Positions 52,940 to 61,983 of a stretch of DNA of 64,000 nucleotides are shown here, one piece after another; within the stretch, counting starts at the first letter, position 1; every line of letters begins with the position of its first letter. A program made the translations under genes and the position numbers. Source of the stretch: Saprospiraceae bacterium (lineage in GTDB: Bacteria > Bacteroidota > Bacteroidia > Chitinophagales > Saprospiraceae). Where the stretch lies: the NCBI GenBank assembly GCA_017985675.1, contig JAGNXB010000003.1, positions 1-64,000 of the forward strand, written 5' to 3'. The notes beneath the pieces were generated by a model that was given only the letters and a program-made list of their open reading frames with translations, was not told the origin of the DNA and did not search any database.

Positions 52940-54292
52940 ATGGCGTGCACAACACCTACTCGCGCAGCATTAATAGTACTACTCGGCGTGAGTTTAATCA
53001 TCGGATGTAAACACGAGGCAAAGTTTCCGGAAATTCCGCTAGACCTGACCTTGCGAGCAAACCTGGAGACCCTATCTCCTTCCGGCAAACTGGATCATTT
53101 TCTATTGCCGGAATCAACCAATCTCGCACTGATTCCACAGGATCCTAAAAATCCATTAAATAAATCCAAAGTGGATCTGGGCAAAATGCTTTTCTTCGAA
53201 CCAGGTATTGGCATCGAAGCAAAACATCCGGAAGGTATGCGCACCTATTCCTGTGCCACCTGCCATACCCCCGAAGCAGGATTCCGCATAGGTCGATTCC
53301 AGGGTATTGCCGATGGCGCAATGGGTATGGGTTACCAGGGTGATATGCGGCAGATCCATAGCAGCTACGACATTAGCGAACTGGATGTGCAGGGCGCACG
53401 GCCTTTGAGTGTATTAAATGTAAGCCAGGTTGAAAACACGATGTGGTCCGGTGCTTTTGGCAGCTCGGGCAATAATGTAGGGACGGAATCAAAATGGGTG
53501 GGTGACTTTGCCGCGAATCTCGAAGGATTCAAAGCCCTGGAAAGCCAGAATTTTGTTGGTTTGGTGACACACCGCCAGGATATCAATCCACAAATGGCCG
53601 AGGCATTTGGCTATACCGAACTTTTTAATGAAGCCTTTCCAGAACTGAATCCTGCTGATCGCATCAACCGGAAGACAGCTTCTTTGGCCATTTCGGCCTA
53701 CCTGCGGACGCTGAACACCACAAAAGCACCTTTCCAACGATGGTTGCGTGGCTTCACCGATGAAATGAATGATGAGCAAAAGCAAGGTGCCATTTTGTTT
53801 TTTGGAAAGGCCAACTGCGCCCGTTGCCACAATGGCGCCAACCTGGGTGGCAATACCTTCCATGTTCTTGGTGTAAAAGATCTCTACCAACATGCCGGCA
53901 CAGTAGGCACCGATCAGTCGGAAAAACGAAATAAAGGCCGGGCCATGTTCACCCAGGAAGAAAATGATCTCTACAAATTCAGGGTGCCGCAGTTATACAA
54001 TTTAAAACATTCGCCGTTTTTCTTTCACGGTAGCAGCAAATCCTCCCTCGAAGAGGTCATCGACTATAAGTGTACAGCAGTTTCTGAAAACGAAAATGTG
54101 CCAAACGACCAGCTGTCACCTTTTTTCAAACCAGTAACCCTTACTGCCGAAGAAAAAGCTCAGTTGATTGCCTTCCTTCGGGATGGACTATATGATGCCG
54201 AATTCAAGCGCTTTGTACCTGAAAAAGTTGGATCGGGACTTTGTTTTCCCAATAATGATCCCATCTCCCGGGTGCAAATGGGCTGTGAATGA
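52940..54292 (+). CDS. di-haem cytochrome c peroxidase/MauG family lipoprotein
   Basis: A 450-residue periplasmic lipoprotein (lipobox LIIGC, C23). It has two haem c sites: CATCH at C105-H109 and CARCH at C293-H297, the arrangement of bacterial di-haem peroxidases and MauG relatives. LGKMLFFEPGIG before the first site and KFRVPQLYNLKHSPFFFHGSSKSSLEEVI near 355-380 are family-typical. It probably reduces hydrogen peroxide with electrons from a small cytochrome; MauG-like oxidation of a partner protein is an alternative. Length is a little above the ~330-residue Pseudomonas enzyme. Confidence 0.9.
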   Translation: MACTTPTRAALIVLLGVSLIIGCKHEAKFPEIPLDLTLRANLETLSPSGKLDHFLLPESTNLALIPQDPKNPLNKSKVDLGKMLFFEPGIGIEAKHPEGMRTYSCATCHTPEAGFRIGRFQGIADGAMGMGYQGDMRQIHSSYDISELDVQGARPLSVLNVSQVENTMWSGAFGSSGNNVGTESKWVGDFAANLEGFKALESQNFVGLVTHRQDINPQMAEAFGYTELFNEAFPELNPADRINRKTASLAISAYLRTLNTTKAPFQRWLRGFTDEMNDEQKQGAILFFGKANCARCHNGANLGGNTFHVLGVKDLYQHAGTVGTDQSEKRNKGRAMFTQEENDLYKFRVPQLYNLKHSPFFFHGSSKSSLEEVIDYKCTAVSENENVPNDQLSPFFKPVTLTAEEKAQLIAFLRDGLYDAEFKRFVPEKVGSGLCFPNNDPISRVQMGCE

Positions 54293-54497
54293 TGTTTAAA
54301 TGGATTGGGTAACGGCTTCTAGTAATAGCAGGCATATGCTAGATCTGTCGAGCTGGTAATTACTGCTTGCCCTGTCTGATGTGTGAATAAGTACTTCTCC
54401 TAACGATTGGGTCTCAATGATCACTGTCAGGCCTTTACCCAGTTGTTTACATGATTCAAATCCCAGATCTTAATATGATTTGGTGAAAAAAATCTAT

Positions 54498-55118
54498 TTA
54501 TCGCTTTAATAATTTAAATCCTATTTCTCTGCCTTGTCCCTGAAACATAGCCAGGTTTATCCAAAACCAGGCAAATTGTTCCATGAGTTCAAACTTGTCA
54601 TTGCCACCAATATTGTAACACTCCTCAAAGCCAGCATCTTTCGCTAATTGTATGGCTATTTTTTTTCCTTTTTCACTGTCGCCGGCAACAAATACATCAA
54701 GAGCCAAAAGGCCATAGTGGGGATTTTGCATATTATTCGCACCGGTCGTATTGAAGCATTTTACGACATCTCTGGTTTGGGTGTTATCCAATATAGCATC
54801 GGTGGTATTTTTGTATCCTTCTGGGCCTCTACCCAAAACAATATTCATCGCATCAATAATTATTTTGCCGGAGGTGTCACCTAAGCTTTTTATTACATCA
54901 ACAGTAGCTGGTGCAGGTGTAGAAATTAAAATAATGTCATTTTGTTTTACGGCAGCTTCAACTGTAGTGAAGCATTCTTCACCAATTTCAATGGCCAATT
55001 TTAAGTTCTTTTCACTAAGTGGCATTCGGGCCCCTACTAAAACAGCATGTCCTGCATTAATCCATTTTTTTGCCAATGTTCCACCTACATTGCCTGAGCC
55101 AATAATTGCAATTTTCAT
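54498..55118 (-). CDS. NADP-binding oxidoreductase, F420-reductase-like fold
   Basis: A 206-residue Rossmann protein. MKIAIIGSGNVGGTLAKKW (1-19) is the dinucleotide-binding loop, GARMPLSEK near 33 is the region selecting NADP, and ISTPAPATVDV near 65 follows. It belongs to the NADPH-dependent F420 reductase-like/NAD-binding 2 (coenzyme F420 reductase or Pyrroline-5-carboxylate-like) group. F420 itself is unlikely in this organism, so the substrate is unknown. The gene looks more AT-rich than its neighbours and may have been acquired. Confidence 0.8.
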   Translation of the reverse strand: MKIAIIGSGNVGGTLAKKWINAGHAVLVGARMPLSEKNLKLAIEIGEECFTTVEAAVKQNDIILISTPAPATVDVIKSLGDTSGKIIIDAMNIVLGRGPEGYKNTTDAILDNTQTRDVVKCFNTTGANNMQNPHYGLLALDVFVAGDSEKGKKIAIQLAKDAGFEECYNIGGNDKFELMEQFAWFWINLAMFQGQGREIGFKLLKR

Positions 55119-55183
55119 TTGATGTTATTTCCTCGTTTTTATTTTGTAATTTCTTTTTACGTCCTTGAATTATTCTCCCATTT

Positions 55184-56386
55184 TTAAATCCGGGGATAAA
55201 TTGCAAAATATTTACGGGTGATACGTTCCTGTATGGGAGAATCGGTTTCTTCGGAATAAGGTAATACAACCCCATTTTTTTTCAAAATCAGAATCTCTTC
55301 TGCGCCCTGCTGATAGGCATGCGATTCTTCTATCCCCGTCATGAGTAATTGTTTCCATTCGGGTGTCTGATTAGAAAAGGAATCATGTAGTTGTTGACGG
55401 ATGGCATCCAGATCCTGGGGTTTCATCTCTTGCCGGTCCAGTCTGACCTTAAACAGGTGGCGATCCAGCAGGCAGTTAGCTACATATCGGAGCAGGAAAT
55501 CAGGTGAATCCCGCAAAATTTTAATCTCCTGGATGATGTCGTGGTCATCCAGTCGGGTAAACTCCGGCAGGATATCCACCGGATCGGCATTGGGAGAAGG
55601 GGAAAAGTCCAGAATATTTCGCAAAATGGGTGACTGTGGCATTACCGTTCCCTCACGGTACAATCTTGCGAGGCGCTGAAACAACATAATCAGCATCTTC
55701 TCGGCAGCCAGTACCGTTTTATGGAGGTACACCTGCCAGTACATCAGCCGTCGGGCGATAAGGAATTTTTCGATGGAATACACGCCTTTTTCCTCCACCA
55801 CCAGTTGATCGTCCACTACAGAGAGCATCTTCACGATACGGTCATAACCGATGACCCCCTCATGCACTCCGGTAAAAAAACTGTCCCTGTTGAGGTAATC
55901 CATCCGGTCCATATCGAGCTGGCCGGATACCAGGTGATGGAGAAATGGTTTAGGATAGCTCCCTTCAAATATCGAGAGCGCCATGGTGAGCCGTTGGTCC
56001 ATTTGCTGGTTCAGTTCGGCCATTATGCATCGGGAAAGCGTTTCATGATGGTAGGGCAATAAGGTATTTTCGAGCACATGACTGAAGGGTCCGTGTCCGA
56101 TGTCATGTAGCAATATGGCGATCTGAACGGCTTCCGATTCCTCCGGGCTAATGGATATATTTTTGTTGCGAAGGACGTCTACGGCAGACCGCATTAAATG
56201 GAGTGACCCCAGGGCATGTTGAAACCGGGTATGCAGCGCACCGGGATATACATAATCCGTCATCCCTAATTGCCGGATCCGGCGCAGCCGCTGAAACCAA
56301 GGATGTTCGACCAGATCCAAAAGGATTCCTCGCGGTACAGTAACAAAACCATATACGGGATCGTTGAAGATCTTGTGCGGAGCCAT
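55184..56386 (-). CDS. HD-domain phosphohydrolase, SAMHD1/dGTPase-like
   Basis: A 400-residue metal-dependent hydrolase. HD signature residues are HTRFQHALGSLH (about 52-63), LLHDIGHGPFSH (about 92-103) and LDMDRMDYLNRDSFFTG (about 157-173), in the order of the SAMHD1-type HD/PDEase family. Close relatives cleave deoxynucleoside triphosphates, though the activity of this subgroup is not fixed. It is divergent from porX, with 103 bases between the starts, and has a TACCTTTG promoter element. Confidence 0.88.
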   Translation of the reverse strand: MAPHKIFNDPVYGFVTVPRGILLDLVEHPWFQRLRRIRQLGMTDYVYPGALHTRFQHALGSLHLMRSAVDVLRNKNISISPEESEAVQIAILLHDIGHGPFSHVLENTLLPYHHETLSRCIMAELNQQMDQRLTMALSIFEGSYPKPFLHHLVSGQLDMDRMDYLNRDSFFTGVHEGVIGYDRIVKMLSVVDDQLVVEEKGVYSIEKFLIARRLMYWQVYLHKTVLAAEKMLIMLFQRLARLYREGTVMPQSPILRNILDFSPSPNADPVDILPEFTRLDDHDIIQEIKILRDSPDFLLRYVANCLLDRHLFKVRLDRQEMKPQDLDAIRQQLHDSFSNQTPEWKQLLMTGIEESHAYQQGAEEILILKKNGVVLPYSEETDSPIQERITRKYFAIYPRI

Positions 56387-56423
56387 GTGGCGAAATTTTT
56401 TGCCTTTGAGTAACGTTCAGCAA

Positions 56424-56431
56424 CAAAGGTA
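56424..56431 (-). promoter_or_regulatory. -7 element TACCTTTG for the HD phosphohydrolase gene
   Basis: Minus-strand TACCTTTG lies 37 bases before the ATG at 56386. No TTG at -33 is visible. Confidence 0.4.
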
Positions 56432-56489
56432 CAGGAATCCGAAACCACATTCTGACCTGATAGTATTAAACATCTTTTAACAACCATTC

Positions 56490-58040
56490 ATGAAAATACT
56501 TTGGGCAGACGACGAAATTGACATCCTCAAACCACAAATTTTATTCCTCCAGGACAAGGGCTATGAAGTGATCACCGTGACCAACGGGTATGATGCGATC
56601 GATGAGTGTGCCAATCGAAATGATCTGGATATCGTGTTTTTGGATGAATCCATGCCCGGACTATCCGGTCTGGAGACACTGAATCGCATAAAAGATGCAT
56701 CACCCCAACTCCCGATCGTCATGATCACCAAAAATGAAGCAGAGCAGGTGATGGAGGAGGCGATCGGCAGCCGGATTTCCGATTACCTGATCAAACCTGT
56801 CAATCCCAACCAAATCCTGTTGACTTTAAAAAAGTTGACCGAAAACAAACGGTTGGTTAGTGAAAAAGTAATGACCGGTTACCAGCAGGACTTTCGCTCC
56901 ATTTTGATGGAAATTAATGAAGCGGGAAGCATCGAAGAATGGGTCGATATCTATCGCAAAATCATCAATTGGGAGCTCAAGATGGACGCCTCTCAATCAC
57001 AGGAAATGGGGGACATCCTGAATACGCAAAAGTCGGAGGCTAATGCGTCCTTCTGCAAGTTTATCGAAAGGAACTATCCCGCATGGATGGCCGATCCGGC
57101 TTCTGCTCCTACCATGTCCTGGAATCTGATGCGCAATAAAGTATTCCCCAAACACACGGAAGACAAAACCACCATTTTCCTGCTACTCGACAATCTGCGG
57201 TATGATCAGTGGAAAGTGTTGGCACCCATCATCACCGAGCAGTATCGGGTCATGGAGGAATCCTGGTTTTTAAGTATCCTGCCTACTACAACCCAGTACA
57301 GTCGGAATGCGATTTTTGGCGGTATGTTTCCTTCAGAGATCGAACGATTCTATCCGGATTGGTGGAGGAATGATGTCGAAGAAGGCGGTAAAAATCAATT
57401 TGAAGGGGACTTGCTGGGCAAGTTGCTGGAAAAAACATTCAAAAAGCCGGTCAAATGGAATTATACTAAAGTGACCAACTTGCAGGCAGCGCGTAACTTG
57501 CAGGAAAGCGCGCACGATTATTTGCAGAATAGCTTTTCGGCGATCGTGTACAACTTTATTGACATGCTCTCCCATGCCCGCACTGAGATGGATGTGCTCA
57601 AGGAGCTGGCAGGCGATGAAACGGCGTATCGGTCACTTACCGTGAGTTGGTTTACCCATTCCCCCTTATGGGCGGCTATGCAGCGATGGACGGAGAAAAA
57701 GAACGTGCGCTTGATTATTACCACCGACCACGGCACCATCCGCGTCAAAACACCTTCAAGGGTAACAGCAGATAGGGACACCACCACGAACCTGCGATAT
57801 AAAGTCGGTAAAAACCTCCAGTATGAGAGTCGGGATGTACTGGAAATCAGAGACCCTGCAAAAGGTGGTTTACCCCGGCCTAATGTAAGTTCGACATTTA
57901 TCTTTGCCAAGGATGACCGGTTTTTCCTGTATCCCAACAACTATAATTATTACCACAATTATTATAAAAATACCTTCCAACATGGTGGGGTATCCCTGGA
58001 GGAAATGATTTGTCCCTTTATCATTCTGGAACCAAAGTAA
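56490..58040 (+). CDS. porX: T9SS regulator PorX (response regulator with PglZ domain)
   Basis: A 516-residue two-domain regulator. Receiver domain 1-120 has D52 as phospho-acceptor (FLDESMPG), acidic pair D7/D8 and K102 region (LIKPVNP). A helical linker follows, then an alkaline-phosphatase-like PglZ domain with FLLLDNLRYDQW (about 232-243), the catalytic Thr motif SILPTTTQYSRNA near 262-274 and ITTDHGTIRV near 410. PorX with PorY controls T9SS genes; the PglZ domain hydrolyses cyclic oligonucleotides or phosphodiesters in studied species. porY and sigP are not in the window. Confidence 0.95.
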   Translation: MKILWADDEIDILKPQILFLQDKGYEVITVTNGYDAIDECANRNDLDIVFLDESMPGLSGLETLNRIKDASPQLPIVMITKNEAEQVMEEAIGSRISDYLIKPVNPNQILLTLKKLTENKRLVSEKVMTGYQQDFRSILMEINEAGSIEEWVDIYRKIINWELKMDASQSQEMGDILNTQKSEANASFCKFIERNYPAWMADPASAPTMSWNLMRNKVFPKHTEDKTTIFLLLDNLRYDQWKVLAPIITEQYRVMEESWFLSILPTTTQYSRNAIFGGMFPSEIERFYPDWWRNDVEEGGKNQFEGDLLGKLLEKTFKKPVKWNYTKVTNLQAARNLQESAHDYLQNSFSAIVYNFIDMLSHARTEMDVLKELAGDETAYRSLTVSWFTHSPLWAAMQRWTEKKNVRLIITTDHGTIRVKTPSRVTADRDTTTNLRYKVGKNLQYESRDVLEIRDPAKGGLPRPNVSSTFIFAKDDRFFLYPNNYNYYHNYYKNTFQHGGVSLEEMICPFIILEPK

Positions 58041-58066
58041 ACTCATCTTTCTTCAACCTCTATATT

Positions 58067-58498
58067 ATGTCAAACACCCTTAACACCTTAGTTTTATTGG
58101 CTTGTGGTAGCCTAATGTTATTTGCCTGTAGTGAAACCAATAAGGAGCAGTATAGCGAATGTTACTATTACGCTTCTGACCGGGATACGATCTCGATGGC
58201 ATTCAATATCTCCGGCGATCAAATTAAAGGCCAATTGGACTACCACCTATTCGATAAAAGGCAGGATACCGGTCCGCTGAAAGGTTACCTCAGGGGTGAT
58301 ACCATATTTGGTGAATTCAAATTCAAGACGGATGAGGAGAAAGAAATGACCCGTGAGGTGATGTTCATCAAAGGTGATGGCTTTTACAAGGAAGGCTACG
58401 GCGATTTGGTAGAGGTTGATGGCAAGTTGGTTTTTGAAAACAGCCTGGGACTCAACTTTGGCCATGATGTAAAATTGCAAAAAAAGGACTGCAATTAA
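58067..58498 (+). CDS. small lipoprotein of unknown function
   Basis: A 143-residue lipoprotein (MSNTLNTLVLLACG..., lipobox LMLFAC). The mature part is a beta-rich module with ISGDQIKGQLDYHLFDKRQDTGPLKG and a late GDLVEVDGKLVFE. This is the strand pattern of small Bacteroidota META- or lipocalin-like lipoproteins I cannot name. It starts 26 bases after porX and is probably co-transcribed. The in-frame start at 58010 overlaps porX and would destroy the signal, so ATG 58067 is used. Confidence 0.75.
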   Translation: MSNTLNTLVLLACGSLMLFACSETNKEQYSECYYYASDRDTISMAFNISGDQIKGQLDYHLFDKRQDTGPLKGYLRGDTIFGEFKFKTDEEKEMTREVMFIKGDGFYKEGYGDLVEVDGKLVFENSLGLNFGHDVKLQKKDCN

Positions 58499-58683
58499 GC
58501 CGTCTCAAGGAAATGGGTTATTCGTTTAGGTGTTAATGGGTTTATTTTTACCCGACAAAGCTTTAGCGGCAGCGGGCGTGTATTCGGGAAAACCTCCTTA
58601 CTAGCAAATAACCCGCGCCTAGACGAAACCTATTTGCTGCACTTGACCTTATCCCCTTGGGATCAATGGAATCCGCACCAACT

Positions 58684-58713
58684 AAAAAGGCCCTCTGCAA
58701 GGAGGGCCTTTTT
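58684..58713. terminator. bidirectional rho-independent terminator
   Basis: AAAAAGGCCCTC and GAGGGCCTTTTT form a perfect 12-bp stem with a six-base loop. It has T-runs in both directions, so it can stop rplY from the right and the porX-lipoprotein unit from the left. Confidence 0.9.
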
Positions 58714-58735
58714 ATATGGATATAGATCGTAATTC

Positions 58736-59317
58736 TTATTTCGCTTTTTCTGCAGCAGCTGCGGCGCTCCGGAGTGCACGTGGGATCTCTACCTGGCATA
58801 CTGGGATGCTTGGAGAAACCAACACTTCAATACCGGCAGGAATTTCAAGATCCTTTACACGAAGTGACTGACCCAATTCCAGATTGGAAATCTCCGCCTC
58901 GACGAAGTCAACCAATGATTCAGGTGTCGTTTTGATTTTGATCCGGCGCACCATTTGCATCATCTTTCCACCAGCACGAACACCGACGGAAACGCCTTTC
59001 AGCACGATAGGCACCTCTAATTTGATCGCCTTATTGGGGATCAACTCCTGGAAGTCAATGTGTACGATCGCTTCCGTTGTTGGATGAAATTGTACGTCCT
59101 TTACAATGCACTCATGCGTTGAGCCAGCGAGGGTTATACGAGCCAGCTTAAACTCAGGCGTGTATATCAAGTGACGGACTTCTTTCGCCGAGGTAGAGAA
59201 GTTAATATTCTCTTTACCGTAGATGCATGCGGGTATGCGTTCTGCATTGCGGACAGCTTTAGCAGCCTTCTTTCCACCCGATTCACGGCCTTCACCGGCA
59301 ATATCAATGTAGTTCAT
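58736..59317 (-). CDS. rplY: 50S ribosomal protein L25/general stress protein Ctc
   Basis: A 193-residue long-form L25 (CTC type) that binds 5S rRNA. The N-terminal L25 fold runs from about 6 to 90 (KAVRNAERIPACIYGKEN, then HIDFQEL near 91-97). The C-terminal beta domain (about 98-180) contains VPIVLKGVSVGVRAGG and GQSLRVKDLEIPAGIEVL. A short Ala-rich tail ends the protein (AAAAEKAK). TATCTTTG lies 25 bases upstream of the ATG. It precedes the terminator and follows prs on the same strand, the common prs-rplY order. Confidence 0.94.
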   Translation of the reverse strand: MNYIDIAGEGRESGGKKAAKAVRNAERIPACIYGKENINFSTSAKEVRHLIYTPEFKLARITLAGSTHECIVKDVQFHPTTEAIVHIDFQELIPNKAIKLEVPIVLKGVSVGVRAGGKMMQMVRRIKIKTTPESLVDFVEAEISNLELGQSLRVKDLEIPAGIEVLVSPSIPVCQVEIPRALRSAAAAAEKAK

Positions 59318-59342
59318 AATGATCGCTTTTCAAAATAGCACG

Positions 59343-59350
59343 CAAAGATA
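59343..59350 (-). promoter_or_regulatory. -7 element TATCTTTG upstream of rplY
   Basis: Minus-strand TATCTTTG lies between prs and rplY, 25 bases before the rplY ATG, so rplY may have its own promoter in addition to read-through from prs. Confidence 0.45.
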
Positions 59351-59401
59351 AGGCATTCAAGGAAATAATCCATAATTGCCTGATCTATTTTTCGAAAAAA
59401 G

Positions 59402-60334
59402 CTATCCTTCCATGAATAAAGCCGAGATCGAACGGTGTTCGTGCGTGTTTCTGATGGCTTTTGCAAAGAGTTTGGCCGTCGAGAGTACCTTTATTTTGGG
59501 CGAAGTGTGTTTCAGGGGGATTGTATCACACACGATCATTTCCAGAATACTGGATTGTTCGATGTTCTCATAAGCTTTCCCGGACAGAACCGGGTGGGTA
59601 CACATGGCGCGGACACTTCGGGCACCTTTTTCCATTAGGGCATCGGCGGCTTTGCATAGGGTACCAGCGGTATCGATGAGGTCATCGACCAGGATTACAT
59701 CAGCATCTTTCACTTCACCGATGACGGTGATACCGGCTACTTCATTGGCCCGTTTGCGCTGTTTGTCGCAGATGACGAGGTCGCGTTCGAAAAACTTGGC
59801 ATAGGAGCGAGCCCGTTTGACACCGCCTACATCCGGTGATGCGAAAGTCACGTTGCTCAGGTCCTGTTTTTGTAAATAGGGCATGAAGATGGCTTCGCTG
59901 CGAAGGTGGTCCACCGGAATATCAAAAAAGCCCTGAAGTTGATCGGCATGCAGGTCCATAGTCATTAGTCGGTGTGCGCCCGCAGCCTGGATGAGATTGG
60001 CGACGAGTTTGGCACTAATCGGTACGCGTGGTTTGTCTTTTCGGTCCTGGCGGGCATAGCCGTAATAAGGCAATACAGCGGTGATATAGCCAGCGGAAGC
60101 GCGTTTGGCAGCGTCGATCATAAGCAAGAGTTCCAGCAGATTGTCGCCGGGGGCGAAAGTGGACTGGATCAAAAAAACATAGGCACCACGAACAGATTCA
60201 TTGATGATGGGTTGCATTTCCCCATCCGAAAAACGCTGGAGGGTAATGTTTCCCAGGTTGGATCCGTAAAAATCAGCAATCTTCTCGGAAAGGTATTGGG
60301 ACTGCGTACCTGAGAATAGTTTGACCTCCACCAT
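59402..60334 (-). CDS. prs: ribose-phosphate pyrophosphokinase
   Basis: A 310-residue PRPP synthase supplying nucleotide, His and Trp synthesis. It starts MVEVKLFSG (an upstream in-frame start is less likely). Motifs: the ATP/regulatory FSDGEMQPIINESVRG (about 36-51), YYGYARQDRKDKPR near 93-106, the signature DLHADQLQGFFDIPVDH near 127-143, and the PRPP-binding loop VILVDDLIDTAGT near 210-222. It is a class I enzyme of normal length. TACTTTTG lies 15 bases upstream. Confidence 0.95.
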   Translation of the reverse strand: MVEVKLFSGTQSQYLSEKIADFYGSNLGNITLQRFSDGEMQPIINESVRGAYVFLIQSTFAPGDNLLELLLMIDAAKRASAGYITAVLPYYGYARQDRKDKPRVPISAKLVANLIQAAGAHRLMTMDLHADQLQGFFDIPVDHLRSEAIFMPYLQKQDLSNVTFASPDVGGVKRARSYAKFFERDLVICDKQRKRANEVAGITVIGEVKDADVILVDDLIDTAGTLCKAADALMEKGARSVRAMCTHPVLSGKAYENIEQSSILEMIVCDTIPLKHTSPKIKVLSTAKLFAKAIRNTHEHRSISALFMEG

Positions 60335-60349
60335 GATGTAATCTTTTCG

Positions 60350-60357
60350 CAAAAGTA
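60350..60357 (-). promoter_or_regulatory. -7 element TACTTTTG upstream of prs
   Basis: Minus-strand TACTTTTG lies 15 bases before the prs ATG. No TTG at the -33 spacing. Confidence 0.45.
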
Positions 60358-60511
60358 CAAAAACGAAATGCTCCGCTTTCCTGATATGGCGCTTTTCTTT
60401 AAGATGAGCAAAAGAAATCGATGCCTTCTGCCCAGGATGCGGGTAGATGATGATTTCATTTATCTTGAGCGGTGTTGCTGTCATCCATTTCCTAAGCTCA
60501 GCTTATCGTTC

Positions 60512-61960
60512 ATGAAAAAATTTTCGTTTACTGGTATTCAATTGCCACATGTCTTTGCATTGTTGTTTGGGGTTATCCTATTCTGTAGTGCATTGAGTTA
60601 TATCATTCCATCAGGGACATTTAGCAGAGCGGAGCGACAAGTAGGTACGATGACGCGCACCGTGGTCATCCCGGGATCATATGTGCACATGGAAAAGGTG
60701 TACAGTATCACCGGGGTTTTTGTCCCCGTTGAAGTGGAGGGCAAAGCCGCTCCGGTGAGTCTCACGCAGTTTTTTTCTGCCATTCCCAGGGGGCTGGAAA
60801 AAACAGCAGATATTATCTTTCTCATCTTTCTGATCGGCGGTGTTTTTGGCATCCTGCAGCGCACTGGCACGATCACGGCCGTCTTACATGCTCTACTGAC
60901 CAGGTATGCATCTTCGGGTCCGCTGCTGACAATTATATTGATGTTGGGCATCTCTGTGAGTGGCAGCACACTGGGCATGGGGGAAGAGTTTATCCCTCTG
61001 GTGCCTGTGTTTTTATACGTAGCCCGGGAGTTGGGTTATGACCGCATATATGGTCTGGCGCTGGTGATGGTAGCTGCTGATATTGGGTTCGCAGCATCAA
61101 CGACCAATCCGTTTACCGTGCAAATTGCACAGGGCATTGCGGAGGTGCCTATTGGCAGTGATATTGGTTTCAGGGTGATCTTTTACCTGACTTGCATGGC
61201 GATTACCATCGGCTATATGCTCTGGTATGGTCGCAAAATAAAACGCAACCCAGAGCGATCAATCATGGGTAATGAGGATTTTCACATCAAGGGCCTGGGT
61301 GAGATCCATTCGACCTTGCACCGCTATCATATCTGGACTGTAGCGATCTGTGGAGCCTTATTTGTTGGGATAATTTATGCGGTGCAAGCCAAGGGTTGGT
61401 GGCTGGCCGAGATGAGTGGGGGATTTCTGCTCATGGGCATCGTGGCGGCCATCCTGGCCAGGCTGAGCGTCAAGGAGACCACCACGGCTTTTATTAAAGG
61501 CATGGAGGAAATGGTGGTGGCGGCGCTGGTGGTTGGTTTTGCTAAAGGCATCCAGGTGGTGATGGAGGATGGGCAGATCATGGATACGCTGATCCAGCAT
61601 GCATCGATGACATTGAATGGATTGCCTCGTATCGTCGCCGCAGAGGGCATGCTAGTATTCCAGACGACGCTCAATTTTTTTATTCCTTCTGGCTCCGGTC
61701 AGGCGGCGACGACTATGCCGCTCATGGCGCCACTTGCGGATCTGATTGGTATTACCAGGCAGGCAGCCGTTTTTGCATTTACTTGTGGTGATGGTTTTTC
61801 CAATACCATAATTCCTACCTCTGGGGTCCTCATGGCGATGTTGGCGCTGGCAGATATTCCTTATGTCAAGTGGTTGAGGTTTATGGTGCCGTTGTTTTTG
61901 ATGTTGATGGTGGCATCGGCTATTTTTTTGGCGGTCGCAGTGGTTTATCCGATGAATTGA
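60512..61960 (+). CDS. YfcC-family (DcuC-like) inner-membrane transporter
   Basis: A 482-residue polytopic carrier with about 12-13 hydrophobic helices. The N-terminal LPHVFALLFGVILFCSALSYIIPSGTFSR (about 10-38) and the GSTLGMGEEFIPLVPV segment near 152-167 are characteristic of YfcC/C4-dicarboxylate-type carriers (PF03606). The late segment FFIPSGSGQAATTMPLMAPLADLIG (about 386-410) is also diagnostic. Substrate is probably an organic acid or amino acid (arginine/ornithine in some relatives), not decidable here. ATG 60512 is the start; it is divergent from prs. Confidence 0.88.
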   Translation: MKKFSFTGIQLPHVFALLFGVILFCSALSYIIPSGTFSRAERQVGTMTRTVVIPGSYVHMEKVYSITGVFVPVEVEGKAAPVSLTQFFSAIPRGLEKTADIIFLIFLIGGVFGILQRTGTITAVLHALLTRYASSGPLLTIILMLGISVSGSTLGMGEEFIPLVPVFLYVARELGYDRIYGLALVMVAADIGFAASTTNPFTVQIAQGIAEVPIGSDIGFRVIFYLTCMAITIGYMLWYGRKIKRNPERSIMGNEDFHIKGLGEIHSTLHRYHIWTVAICGALFVGIIYAVQAKGWWLAEMSGGFLLMGIVAAILARLSVKETTTAFIKGMEEMVVAALVVGFAKGIQVVMEDGQIMDTLIQHASMTLNGLPRIVAAEGMLVFQTTLNFFIPSGSGQAATTMPLMAPLADLIGITRQAAVFAFTCGDGFSNTIIPTSGVLMAMLALADIPYVKWLRFMVPLFLMLMVASAIFLAVAVVYPMN

Positions 61961-61983
61961 GGGGAAGGGTAGGAGATTTTGAC

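Noticed and set aside
58499-58683. A tRNA or small RNA between the porX-linked lipoprotein and rplY
   Set aside because: I looked for cloverleaf-like pairs and a TTC-loop and found none. Only the terminator at 58684-58713 is convincing.
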